Below are positions 1 through 6,705 of a stretch of DNA of 20,081 bases, piece by piece. Source of the DNA: an uncultured Bacteroidota bacterium (GTDB taxonomy: Bacteria > Bacteroidota > Bacteroidia > Bacteroidales > UBA12481); assembly GCA_903832165.1 (NCBI GenBank), contig CAILAQ010000353.1, positions 1 through 20,081 of the forward strand, given 5' to 3'. A model generated the notes under the pieces. It was not told the origin of the DNA. It made no database searches and saw only the letters and a program-made list of their open reading frames with translations. The position numbers were made by a program, and so were the translations under genes. Positions within the stretch are counted from its first letter, which is position 1; each line of letters opens with the position of its first letter.

Positions 1-208
1 GTACAATGTTCAGCCAGGTGCGGTAGGGACCATCGCAGCTGTGACAGGTAATCACCGAGCCGTCAGTGGTGGCTTTTTTACCCACCATGATGCTGGTACA
101 CGAGGCCTTTTCTTCGGGAACCTCAATAAATTGTGCAACCGCCAGCTGCGCAAACATCAGCAGCGCGGTCAGCAGGTAAGCATACTTTGCAAAAGATTTC
201 GTTTTCAT
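1..208 (-). CDS. Secreted C69-family dipeptidase, N-terminal fragment (runs off left edge)
   Basis: Only the first 69 codons lie in the window; the gene continues past position 1. Starting from the ATG at 208, residues 1-26 form a signal peptide (MKTK, a hydrophobic stretch, then an AVAQ cleavage region). This is followed by a mature part containing CTSIMVGKKATTDGS and then ITCHSCDG. A Cys-Thr-Ser-Ile start with VGKKATxDGS is the hallmark of peptidase family C69 (PepD-type dipeptidases), N-terminal nucleophile hydrolases in which this Cys becomes the nucleophile after processing. The protein probably cleaves dipeptides in the periplasm. It follows the PGA-system hydrolase on the same strand but is separated from it by about 170 bases holding a repeat, so it may be a separate transcription unit. 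The family call is fairly firm; the substrate is unknown. Confidence 0.82.
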   Translation of the reverse strand, partial: MKTKSFAKYAYLLTALLMFAQLAVAQFIEVPEEKASCTSIMVGKKATTDGSVITCHSCDGPYRTWLNIV

Positions 209-284
209 TTTATTCGGATCTATGGTTTTTCAATCAAGTTTTCTTCGTTAATTAAACACTTTTTATGCATAATGCCGTTGTTTG

Positions 285-381
285 CGACGGGGTCCCCGCC
301 TCCGCGGGGATGACAACTCTTCGAGGCGAACTTGATTTTGTAGTTTCAAAATTCAAAATTGGCCTTCGAGCCTCGTCATTC
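285..381 (+). repeat. Interspersed composite repeat, copy R1
   Basis: This is the first of three copies in the window. It has two modules. One is a GC-rich palindrome with arms TCCCCGC (293-299) and GCGGGGA (304-310). The other is an AT-rich 44-bp module at 331-374 that contains ATTCAAAATTGG followed by CTTCGAGCCTC. By eye the AT module matches copy R2 at about 34 of 44 positions and copy R3 at 36 of 44. It fills the gap between the stop codon of the M14 hydrolase gene (376) and the C69 dipeptidase start (208). Palindromic intergenic repeats of this general look are common in bacterial genomes; this family is not one I can name. Confidence 0.75.
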
Positions 382-1539
382 AAAAATCACCTTCCCTTTA
401 CCCGCCGTCTTCGGATCAATGAGAAATGCCCCTACACCTTTTTCAATGAGCTCCTTATATTTCGGAACGCCTTCACAGACAATCTCCTTTTCGGGATGAA
501 ATTCATTCCAGCTCTGAAGGATCTGCAGAACTGTTGAGGTGTGCCTTCCCACCCGTTTTGCAATCGGCCATCCATTCTCGTCAATGGGTGCGTAAAGCAA
601 TCCGTGTTTGCCGGCCTTCACCACAAACGCATCTTTTCCTTCGAGGAGCTGTTTCTCGCCGGTGATCCCGCGCGTGGCATCCAGGAATGGCTCGGGTGCT
701 TCCAGAAGCAGCGAGATAGCATCGGAATGGTCGCCAATCTCACGATGGGATAGTCCATGCAGGTTGACGGGCGAAAACTCGGTGCCAATGGAAAATCCCT
801 CAAAATCGGTCAGGGTCATGGAGGCCATGGTCGCCAGGTCCTGTCCTTTTTCGTGAGTTACGATGGTGTTTATCACCGGATACTGAAGCTCAGCTTCATG
901 CATGTCAATCACCACATCAACCTTTTCCTGCCTGATGAGGTTCATGAAAGCAAAGGTTGTCCGTTCAGTGAGCGTGCCATTCGCCCTTCCGGGCCAGGCA
1001 CGGTTGAGGTTCCGGATATCCATATAAGCCAGGTTCTGCCTGCTCGGATAATGTATGTAAACTTCAGGATCGGGCCACTGATCGAGCGGATTAGTCCACC
1101 GGTCACCCATGCGAAATTTCTGTCCGCCCCAGGTTGTCGGTATGGTATATAACTGCGGATAGGCGCCGCTGGGCCGGGTAACTGTGGTGCCGCTGCGGTT
1201 GGTGGATAATACCACGATAAGCCTGCCTTTCTGCATCTTTGCATGCTCAACAAGGATCCAGCCTGCCAGACGGCCGGCGGGTTCCTCTGGGTGCGATCCG
1301 GCCAGTACCATAATCGTGGCTCCGGGCTCACTGCCCTCTACCATATATATGTTGCAGTCGTTCACCGATCCGCTGAGCTCCGGGAAATAGTCGGCGAGCT
1401 TTTTGACTTTCACCTGGTCGGAAATGACCACCTCTTCTTTATAATGCCGGTGTTGATAAAAGCTGATTCCGGCAACAGTCATCACTACCAGGCCGGCCAG
1501 TCCGATCAGACTTTTTCTAAGGATATCTTTTCTGTCCAT
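376..1539 (-). CDS. Membrane-anchored M14 / succinylglutamate desuccinylase-aspartoacylase-type zinc hydrolase
   Basis: This 387-residue protein has an N-terminal membrane segment (about residues 10-28), so the catalytic domain should face the periplasm. The zinc site of the M14/AspA fold is visible: H83 and E86 in GSHPEEPAG, and H214 in the motif VIDMHEAE. RNLNRAWPG (176-184) fits the substrate-binding Asn-Arg region, and E280 in LLLEAPEP is the likely catalytic Glu. Family members cleave N-acyl amino acids or C-terminal amide bonds, and the known zinc PGA hydrolase PghP belongs to the same superfamily. It is the last gene of the pgs cluster, 9 nt after a 55-codon gene. A role in trimming gamma-glutamyl chains or a glutamyl conjugate is an inference from that context. 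N-acylglutamate deacylation is the main alternative. Confidence 0.85.
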   Translation of the reverse strand: MDRKDILRKSLIGLAGLVVMTVAGISFYQHRHYKEEVVISDQVKVKKLADYFPELSGSVNDCNIYMVEGSEPGATIMVLAGSHPEEPAGRLAGWILVEHAKMQKGRLIVVLSTNRSGTTVTRPSGAYPQLYTIPTTWGGQKFRMGDRWTNPLDQWPDPEVYIHYPSRQNLAYMDIRNLNRAWPGRANGTLTERTTFAFMNLIRQEKVDVVIDMHEAELQYPVINTIVTHEKGQDLATMASMTLTDFEGFSIGTEFSPVNLHGLSHREIGDHSDAISLLLEAPEPFLDATRGITGEKQLLEGKDAFVVKAGKHGLLYAPIDENGWPIAKRVGRHTSTVLQILQSWNEFHPEKEIVCEGVPKYKELIEKGVGAFLIDPKTAGKGKVIFE

Positions 1540-1548
1540 GTTGTTCCC

Positions 1549-1716
1549 CTATTTGAGCATGAATAAGCGTAACAGAAACGGTATCAGTATAATCACATAA
1601 ACGATCTCTTTTTTCCAGTCCTTGGTTTTGATCATGTTATAAATGATCAGCACCACCAGAAAAGCGATAAGCGCGTAATAGAGGATCGATATTATCTGGC
1701 TTAGAATTGCGTTCAT
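1549..1716 (-). CDS. 55-residue two-helix membrane protein in the pgs cluster
   Basis: An unbroken 56-codon frame runs from the ATG at 1716 to the TAG at 1549. The protein starts MNAILSQIISILYY and ends LLRLFMLK. It has two hydrophobic helices, about residues 7-27 and 38-53, joined by a basic loop (MIKTKDWKKE). It sits 9 nt downstream of the DctM-like permease and 9 nt upstream of the M14 hydrolase, whose ATG is preceded by GGGGAACA just after this stop. Such spacing strongly suggests a real co-translated gene. Its function is unknown. It may be a small partner of the permease, taking the place of a DctQ subunit, or an analogue of the 55-residue PgsE/CapE accessory protein of Bacillus PGA systems, although I see no sequence similarity to that protein. 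Confidence 0.72.
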   Translation of the reverse strand: MNAILSQIISILYYALIAFLVVLIIYNMIKTKDWKKEIVYVIILIPFLLRLFMLK

Positions 1717-1725
1717 TTCGATGAT

Positions 1726-3012
1726 TTATATTCCGGTTAAAAATCCCAGCTGTTTGCTGTAAACAACCATCAGTGTACCTAAAATCATGATAACAATGGC
1801 TGGTACGATGCATTGTTTCAGGAACTTGCCATAGCTGTCCTTGGCGCCGGCCACATCAACCGTGAGCCGGCCGATAATCGCTGTTGGCGGCAGTGCATCT
1901 CCCAATGGCCAGATTACGCTCATGCCGGCGAGGGCCACGATCGGGTTTAGTCCCATCGAGTTGAAAAGCAAAACCAGCGGCACACCAAAAACCGCTGCCG
2001 AACCGTACATCAAAACAGATTCGGTTATCGGAAGGAAAAAGAACAGACTGCCGATAACGAGGAATGCAGGCAGCGTGATAAAGGTGATCGCGAGCAGTCC
2101 GCGAACCCCGGTCAATGTCATGATCTGTACTAGAATCCCTACACACGTGAGGGTGCCGATCAGCGGAAGCAGCTGCTTGAGGGTCGCCGCCGAGATCTTG
2201 AACAGGTCGATTTTTTTTGGAGAAAGCAACCACGAAGCGAGGGCTGCAAACAGGAACATCAATGGCATCCCTACAACCGGCGTATCATGCGGCCATTTGC
2301 GACCCATAAACATCAGCACGAAAAAAATCAGAAACGGTATCGCGATGCGGGTCCAGTTCATTTTTTGCGGAGGCTCAGGCAACTCTTCGAACGCTTTGTC
2401 CACATCAATTTTGTTGCCTTTCCATCCGAGGAAGAAGATCGTGAACAAGGCCCCGAGAACGCAGGGGATCAGTAACGGCCAGAAGAATCCGACATAAGGC
2501 ATATTTACTCCTGCAGCAGTCATCATAGCCCATAAGCTCACAGGAGGTGCTGCGGCACTCAGACCGGCAATGAGAAAAATGATCGCGGCGGTTTTGATCT
2601 TGGTTACTCCCATATAATTGAGCACCACGGCAACCATGCTTCCCACGATCAGCACCGTAACGCTTCCGGCACCGGTCAGCGCTCCCGGAATCAGCAGCAG
2701 AAAGGCCAGGAGAATCAACAGCAGCACGCGGCTTTTGTGGAAGGTTTTGATGATCGACCTGACCGCATAAGCCACTCCTCCTGATTCTTTTAAAATATTC
2801 ATGAACAAAGTGGCGCAGAAGAATATCAGGTTGATATCCATATAGGTGATCGCACCTTCAGCAACGTGGCGGGCAGGGAAAAAATGTCCGCCGGCCGCTG
2901 CTCCGGCCAAAGCTGCAACCAGCATGGCGAGCTCGGTCGACAGCTTAAACCGCAGTGCGATGAAGTAGAAAAGGACCATCACCCCCAGGACGATGGCCGC
3001 AGAAGTGTACAT
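1726..3012 (-). CDS. DctM/TRAP-like large permease of the pgs cluster
   Basis: A highly hydrophobic protein of about 428 residues with roughly 11-12 membrane segments, matching the usual length of TRAP large-permease (DctM) subunits and the ion-transporter superfamily. Family-like features include the GALTGAGSVTVLIVGSM stretch in the first half and a mirrored LPLIGTLTCVGILVQIM stretch in the second half. It should move a carboxylate-type solute across the inner membrane. No DctP binding protein or ordinary DctQ subunit is encoded nearby; the flanking genes are an exported DUF6305-like protein and a 55-residue two-helix protein. I chose the ATG at 3012; a GTG two codons upstream (3018) is equally possible. 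Given the neighbours, glutamate, a gamma-glutamyl peptide or another dicarboxylate are candidate substrates (inference). Confidence 0.78.
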   Translation of the reverse strand: MYTSAAIVLGVMVLFYFIALRFKLSTELAMLVAALAGAAAGGHFFPARHVAEGAITYMDINLIFFCATLFMNILKESGGVAYAVRSIIKTFHKSRVLLLILLAFLLLIPGALTGAGSVTVLIVGSMVAVVLNYMGVTKIKTAAIIFLIAGLSAAAPPVSLWAMMTAAGVNMPYVGFFWPLLIPCVLGALFTIFFLGWKGNKIDVDKAFEELPEPPQKMNWTRIAIPFLIFFVLMFMGRKWPHDTPVVGMPLMFLFAALASWLLSPKKIDLFKISAATLKQLLPLIGTLTCVGILVQIMTLTGVRGLLAITFITLPAFLVIGSLFFFLPITESVLMYGSAAVFGVPLVLLFNSMGLNPIVALAGMSVIWPLGDALPPTAIIGRLTVDVAGAKDSYGKFLKQCIVPAIVIMILGTLMVVYSKQLGFLTGI

Positions 3013-3029
3013 GTCCACTTTTATGGGGC

Positions 3030-3641
3030 TTATTTAGTGAAAACTTTTTTCAGGACACCCTCAATCTCCGTGTTCATCTCAAATAGGATGAGCGGAATAT
3101 TTTTCCCCTTGGAAATGGTGGTGAACCGTCCGTCGGAATCGCCCTCTTTTTTTACGATCATCAGGTCGCAAACAGTGCAAACGGCATCGATCGACATTTC
3201 ATCAGTATTATCGCCGGTGGAGGCTCCCTGCGAACGCCTGGCCATTCCTTCGATGTGGGAACCGATGATTTTGATGCCCTGCTTTTTGGCTTCAGTAATC
3301 AGTGCTTTAGTGCGTGTAAGCTCATCGTCCATGGAAACACCGGCGGCGCCCATGCCCTTTAAACTGGCTCCGGTTACTATGATGACTGATTTGTAAGGCT
3401 TGCCTTCCTTCTTTCTGGCAATCAGGTCCTCAGCTTTTGCCTGCAGGTTGTAATCAAAGGCGATGGCATCTTTTTGCAGGAAGATTTTCAGCCTCACCGG
3501 TCCCGGACTCTGGCCGCATGAAGTGAGTAAAACTGGCTCTGAGGCAGTTTGCGCAACAGCCTGGTTGGCAGTCGTTATCAGCGACATCGCGAAGCCCAGA
3601 ATAAGCAGTCGGGAAATCCTGGTTGAATTGAATCTTTTCAT
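3030..3641 (-). CDS. Exported DUF6305-like protein of the pgs cluster
   Basis: A 203-residue protein with a signal peptide (residues 1-30, ending NQAVAQ). The mature part begins EPVLLTSCGQSPGP, followed by alternating beta-alpha stretches (VIIVTGASLKGMG, IKIIGSHIEGMARRSQGAS, DEMSIDAVCTVCDLMIVKK). I recognise this as resembling DUF6305, a family seen beside pgsB/pgsC/pgsW; that assignment is from memory. It would act in the periplasm and looks Rossmann-like. The frame remains open upstream to a TTG at 3734, but the ATG at 3641 is preferred: it gives a proper signal peptide, and a promoter-like TATCTTTG lies between the two starts. Cys42, Cys155 and Cys158 could form a disulfide or bind a metal. 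Its position just before the permease suggests a ligand-binding role, which is inference. Confidence 0.75.
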   Translation of the reverse strand: MKRFNSTRISRLLILGFAMSLITTANQAVAQTASEPVLLTSCGQSPGPVRLKIFLQKDAIAFDYNLQAKAEDLIARKKEGKPYKSVIIVTGASLKGMGAAGVSMDDELTRTKALITEAKKQGIKIIGSHIEGMARRSQGASTGDNTDEMSIDAVCTVCDLMIVKKEGDSDGRFTTISKGKNIPLILFEMNTEIEGVLKKVFTK

Positions 3642-3697
3642 ATTGATTTTTAGATATTTACAGATTGGAATGACAGGTGACGATACTCTTGTTGTTT

Positions 3698-3705
3698 CAA
3701 AGATA
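3698..3705 (-). promoter_or_regulatory. Candidate internal promoter (-7 box) upstream of the DUF6305-like gene
   Basis: On the minus strand this reads TATCTTTG, a full match to the Bacteroidota -7 consensus TAnnTTTG. It lies about 57 nt before the ATG at 3641, in the 89-nt gap after pgsW. No TTG sits at the usual 19-21 nt upstream spacing (the nearest is about 26 nt away), so the call is tentative. If active, it would let the exported protein, permease and hydrolase be expressed separately from pgsBCW. Confidence 0.4.
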
Positions 3706-3730
3706 TTAAACTTACTCTTTTGATGGCTTT

Positions 3731-4825
3731 TCAATGGCTGTTATATAGCATCCGGTAACGTATAACCACGAGGATAAACCAGAGAAGACCAACGAGACTG
3801 ATGATCAGGGCCACCGGATCGCGATGTCCATCGAACCTGACCGGATCTTTTGTAACTGCCGGTGTTGAGGCCGGATCCCAGGGAAGATGATATTTCTGCG
3901 CCAAACCCTTGATAAACAAAAGATGGATGACCGGAATATTCTTAAGCAGCATGGCATGGATCATCCCCTGCCTGGAAGTCTCCGGGATGGTTGCCTTCTT
4001 TATCAGGCCTGGCTTGATACTCAGCACCGTTTGACTACTCCCGAGGTTGGCATATCCACCTCCGGAATTGATGAATGCCTTTATCCGTCCGGGGTTCCCG
4101 TTGAAATAGATCTTCTCCCGTTCCAACCGGTTTTTCTGCAGATCTTTCTCGCTGATCAGCGGAATATTGGCGTCACTCAGACTGGTTCTTATCCGGTCCG
4201 ATATGCCCCGTTCAAATTCCGGGCCTGTGTCATCTTCCCCGCCGATGGAGGCTGCTGCCGGCTTAAATTCAACGATATGTTGGTCGAGTAGCAACCGGTA
4301 GATATCCCAAAGGTTAAAATCGGGATTGGATGCACCGAAGGAGGAGGACCCGAAGGAAAAGATCACTATCGGATGTAGCTCCAGCGCTTTTGAGGCAGCC
4401 AGTGAAGCCACCAGCAGGGCAGGGAAGGAGGCCGAACTGCCAATGGCAATGGTGTCTCCTTTATGTACCCCTGCTTCCAGAAGAAGATGCGCGATCAGTG
4501 CAGCGAAATTGGGATTCAGCGTTGTCCGTTTAGCAGCCGGGTCGCCAATCGTGGTAGTCAGTTCCGACCATTCCGGTCCGATCAGGCCACTATGCCCGGG
4601 ATCCTCAGGATTGTCTGTATTGATGCTGTTTGAGGCGGTATATGCACTGATCGCATCCAGGGAAATTTTCATATTTTCTGCTGCCGCAATTAATACCGGT
4701 GAGCCTGAATTGCCTCGAGAATTCAACTGCAGTGAAATAGCCACCATTAGACCGATTCCAATCAGCCCGTTGATCAGAAGGAAGATCGTTTTTTTATCGG
4801 GCCGTTGAATCGAAAGCCAGTTCAT
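3731..4825 (-). CDS. pgsW: PgsW-like poly-gamma-glutamate system protein
   Basis: A 364-residue protein with one membrane helix near each end (about residues 14-33 and 338-358) and a large external domain between them. The middle contains GDTIAIGSSASFPALLVASL and IVIFSFGSSSFGASNPDFNLWDI, then INSGGGYANLGSS, which fit the PgsW family found beside pgsB and pgsC in fusobacterial-type PGA loci (family memory, not a search). The start codon is 1 nt after the pgsC stop, so the two are almost certainly co-translated. PgsW is thought to replace PgsA/CapA-type partners in these systems; its biochemical role is not established. The domain is dominated by small residues and has no obvious catalytic motif. 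Confidence 0.82.
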   Translation of the reverse strand: MNWLSIQRPDKKTIFLLINGLIGIGLMVAISLQLNSRGNSGSPVLIAAAENMKISLDAISAYTASNSINTDNPEDPGHSGLIGPEWSELTTTIGDPAAKRTTLNPNFAALIAHLLLEAGVHKGDTIAIGSSASFPALLVASLAASKALELHPIVIFSFGSSSFGASNPDFNLWDIYRLLLDQHIVEFKPAAASIGGEDDTGPEFERGISDRIRTSLSDANIPLISEKDLQKNRLEREKIYFNGNPGRIKAFINSGGGYANLGSSQTVLSIKPGLIKKATIPETSRQGMIHAMLLKNIPVIHLLFIKGLAQKYHLPWDPASTPAVTKDPVRFDGHRDPVALIISLVGLLWFILVVIRYRMLYNSH

Positions 4826-4826
4826 A

Positions 4827-5267
4827 TCAGCCTAAAAAATAAAAATAAATTTTGCTGATAAACAGGAGAACCGCGAGCACTATAGCTATGGAGGAGAGGG
4901 TCGCAACCACGCCCTGCTTATCGAAATTGCCGGCAATCAAACCGGGAATCACCCAGCCGATCATTCGCATTTCCATCGAAATTGGAAAGATCATCGGCAC
5001 GATGAACGAGAAGGAGAACGATATTACAGCGCTTATCAAAATCAGGAAAACGAACCTGCGCTTGCCGAAAAGAATCAGGTATCTTGCAGCCAGCCTGTAA
5101 ATCAGCCAGGCAATCAACGCGGCAAACAGTGTTCCGGTGATACGCAGCGGCTGATCGGCATAGAGAACCAGATATCCGGGTACAATGATTCCACCCGGAA
5201 AATAGCCGGTTACCGCTATGAAGAGCAGTGAAATCAGGAGGCCGGTAAAGAAGAGTTCGTATTCCAA
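4827..5267 (-). CDS. pgsC: Poly-gamma-glutamate biosynthesis protein PgsC
   Basis: A 146-residue integral membrane protein, close to the usual length of PgsC/CapC (about 149). It has about five hydrophobic segments and the family-typical motifs GYFPGGIIVPGYLVLYADQP (residues 22-41), LFGKRRFVFLILISAVISF and IGWVIPGLIAGNFDKQGVV. PgsC forms the membrane part of the PGA synthase with PgsB. The only start that gives the conserved N-terminus (MEYELFFTGL) is a TTG at 5265-5267; no in-frame ATG precedes it and no ribosome-binding sequence is evident. Copy R2 of the interspersed repeat lies directly upstream and splits pgsC from pgsB, which in many genomes are almost adjacent. That could alter the relative expression of the two subunits. 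Confidence 0.9.
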   Translation of the reverse strand: MEYELFFTGLLISLLFIAVTGYFPGGIIVPGYLVLYADQPLRITGTLFAALIAWLIYRLAARYLILFGKRRFVFLILISAVISFSFSFIVPMIFPISMEMRMIGWVIPGLIAGNFDKQGVVATLSSIAIVLAVLLFISKIYFYFLG

Positions 5268-5286
5268 ATTGTTATGAAGTAAGAAG

Positions 5287-5380
5287 TTAGAGATTCGAGA
5301 GCCAATTTTGAATGGTGAAGTTCCAAAATCAAATTGCCCTCGTTAGAGTTGTCATTCCCGCGCAGGCGGGAACCCCGTCC
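5287..5380 (-). repeat. Interspersed composite repeat, copy R2 (pgsB/pgsC junction)
   Basis: The AT-rich module lies at 5290-5333 on the minus strand. The palindrome has arms TTCCCGC (5355-5361) and GCGGGAA (5366-5372). In the orientation of the AT module the palindrome comes first, as in R1. The AT module matches R1 at about 34 of 44 positions by eye. The copy fills the 84-nt gap between pgsB and pgsC and extends into the 3' end of pgsB, so that the last residues of PgsB are encoded by the palindrome. Confidence 0.78.
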
Positions 5381-6704
5381 CTGACCACGAATTTAAGCAG
5401 CGGAAGCCCAGCCCGTGAATGTTTGCAATGCCAAAAATAACGATATCGCCGGTTGTTGTTTGATCGATCTGCCTCAATATTTTTCCGGGATTTGACGAGG
5501 TGAGCCGTTCACAGTTTCTTAGTTTTCTGGTAAAGATATGGGAATGCGTTCCGGATACATATATATGATGGAACAGATTCTTGCCATCGGTTTGTAAATA
5601 ATTGAGCCATTGCTGACTGCGCTCACTCCGGTCAGAGCGTAATGAGATCAATCCAATAATTTTTGGCCCGCAAGAATTTTCGATTTGTGAAGAATTTTCA
5701 GTTTCTGAAGGATTTCTGGCTTCCTCTCTGAACTCTTTCGAACTCCTTTTTGCAATACCAATAATAACTTCTCCTGCTTGTTTGTATAAATCCCGCACCA
5801 GTATTTTCATAGTTTTTTCGATAACCTGAACCGTCGATACGGGATCGTTTGCCGCAAAAGCATTAACGAACCAGATTTTCCGACTCTTTTTGTCAGCATG
5901 CAGACCTGGTTCAAAAGTGATCCCGGAATCATTCAGGAGTTTATCATCCAACCTGAAAATACCCAGCTGCCCTTTATCAAGTCTGGTATCGATAATTCCC
6001 CTGATGATTTTCTCATCAGGAATTCCCATGTACCGGGCAGCGGCTGCCACGGCATCGAGGTTTGATTTTATCTGCGTTTCATAAACGGATTCCGGTAGAT
6101 TCAGCTCATCGCTTAGACCCTCTTTTGCAGCAATGAGTGTAGCTCCAAGCTGTTTGGCGCCAGCCAGCAAGTATTCATTCACCTCTATTTCGGGCACGAT
6201 GATTCTTGATCCGGGGAAGATGTCATGGATAAAAAGACGAGTGATTTCGCTAATCGATTCACCTGCCACATCGGTATGATCGGCCCTGAAATTGGAGAAC
6301 ACGGTGAGTGTTGGTTTGATGAGCTTATGCGTCTCGGTTTTATGATTATCCGGATGAATACTCATGATTTCGGTGATGATGCAATCCACTTCAAGATTAA
6401 CAGCCCTGGCCATCAGCTTTTTCTGTTCGAGAATGGTGGTGACTCCTCTCCGCCTGATTGGTTCGGTGGATCCATCGGGAAGAATGTACTTTGCTTCGGA
6501 ACCGGTGGTTTTGGCAAGAATCCTGATGCCATGTGCCCTGAAAACCGAGGCCAGCGTTCTTGTTACGCTTGATTTTCCCCGGGTGCCGGATACACTGATC
6601 CGGAGCGGAATCCGTTTGATTTTTTGGTTGTAAAGAATGGATTCGGCAATGAGGAATATCAGAAAAACAGAGGATAAACCAAGCAGAATCAGGAACCCGT
6701 TCAT
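5352..6704 (-). CDS. pgsB: Poly-gamma-glutamate synthase, PgsB/CapB-type amide ligase
   Basis: A 450-residue Mur-ligase-like enzyme that polymerises glutamate through gamma-amide bonds using ATP. An N-terminal membrane helix (about residues 5-22) is followed by the ATP loop SGTRGKSSVTRT (39-50), then TEIMSIHPDNH (111-121) and FSNFRADHTDVAGES (136-150), all characteristic of PgsB/CapB. The ATG at 6704 is preferred over an upstream non-ATG start at 6758 because GGAGGAATAAA directly precedes it, inside the end of the previous gene. Two oddities make it about 55 residues longer than the usual 393. A low-complexity insert lies at about 321-348, built on an 18-bp tandem duplication. The C-terminus after GIANIHGLGF is repeat-derived (SGTGFPPARE). 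The catalytic core looks intact. Confidence 0.9.
   Translation of the reverse strand: MNGFLILLGLSSVFLIFLIAESILYNQKIKRIPLRISVSGTRGKSSVTRTLASVFRAHGIRILAKTTGSEAKYILPDGSTEPIRRRGVTTILEQKKLMARAVNLEVDCIITEIMSIHPDNHKTETHKLIKPTLTVFSNFRADHTDVAGESISEITRLFIHDIFPGSRIIVPEIEVNEYLLAGAKQLGATLIAAKEGLSDELNLPESVYETQIKSNLDAVAAAARYMGIPDEKIIRGIIDTRLDKGQLGIFRLDDKLLNDSGITFEPGLHADKKSRKIWFVNAFAANDPVSTVQVIEKTMKILVRDLYKQAGEVIIGIAKRSSKEFREEARNPSETENSSQIENSCGPKIIGLISLRSDRSERSQQWLNYLQTDGKNLFHHIYVSGTHSHIFTRKLRNCERLTSSNPGKILRQIDQTTTGDIVIFGIANIHGLGFRCLNSWSGTGFPPARE
5672..5707 (-). repeat. 18-bp tandem duplication inside pgsB
   Basis: Two 18-bp units (5672-5689 and 5690-5707) begin AAGAATTTTC and differ at a few positions; a partial third unit starts at 5708. 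They encode the six-residue pair SETENS/SQIENS in the Ser/Glu/Asn-rich insert of PgsB. The reading frame is kept because the unit is a multiple of three. Confidence 0.65.
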
Positions 6705-6705
6705 T

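Noticed and set aside
41..537. Two overlapping plus-strand frames of 90 codons at the left edge
   Set aside because: One is antisense to the C69 dipeptidase start and ends in the repeat palindrome (SPPPRG); the other crosses repeat R1 into the antisense of the hydrolase gene. Both are artefacts of repeat and shadow sequence.
757..1152. Plus-strand open frame of 131 codons
   Set aside because: Antisense shadow of the M14/AspA-type hydrolase gene, which carries the intact zinc motifs.
1841..2497. Plus-strand open frame of 218 codons
   Set aside because: It lies entirely antisense to the DctM-like permease gene, whose product has clear membrane segments and family features; the antisense product has no domain and an odd Ile/Arg/Pro composition.
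1726..3018. Canonical TRAP transporter locus
   Set aside because: Only a DctM-like large permease is present; no DctP binding protein and no ordinary DctQ subunit are encoded next to it.
3642..3734. Longer start (TTG at 3734) for the DUF6305-like protein
   Set aside because: It would add 31 non-conserved residues in front of a clear signal peptide and would span a promoter-like TATCTTTG.
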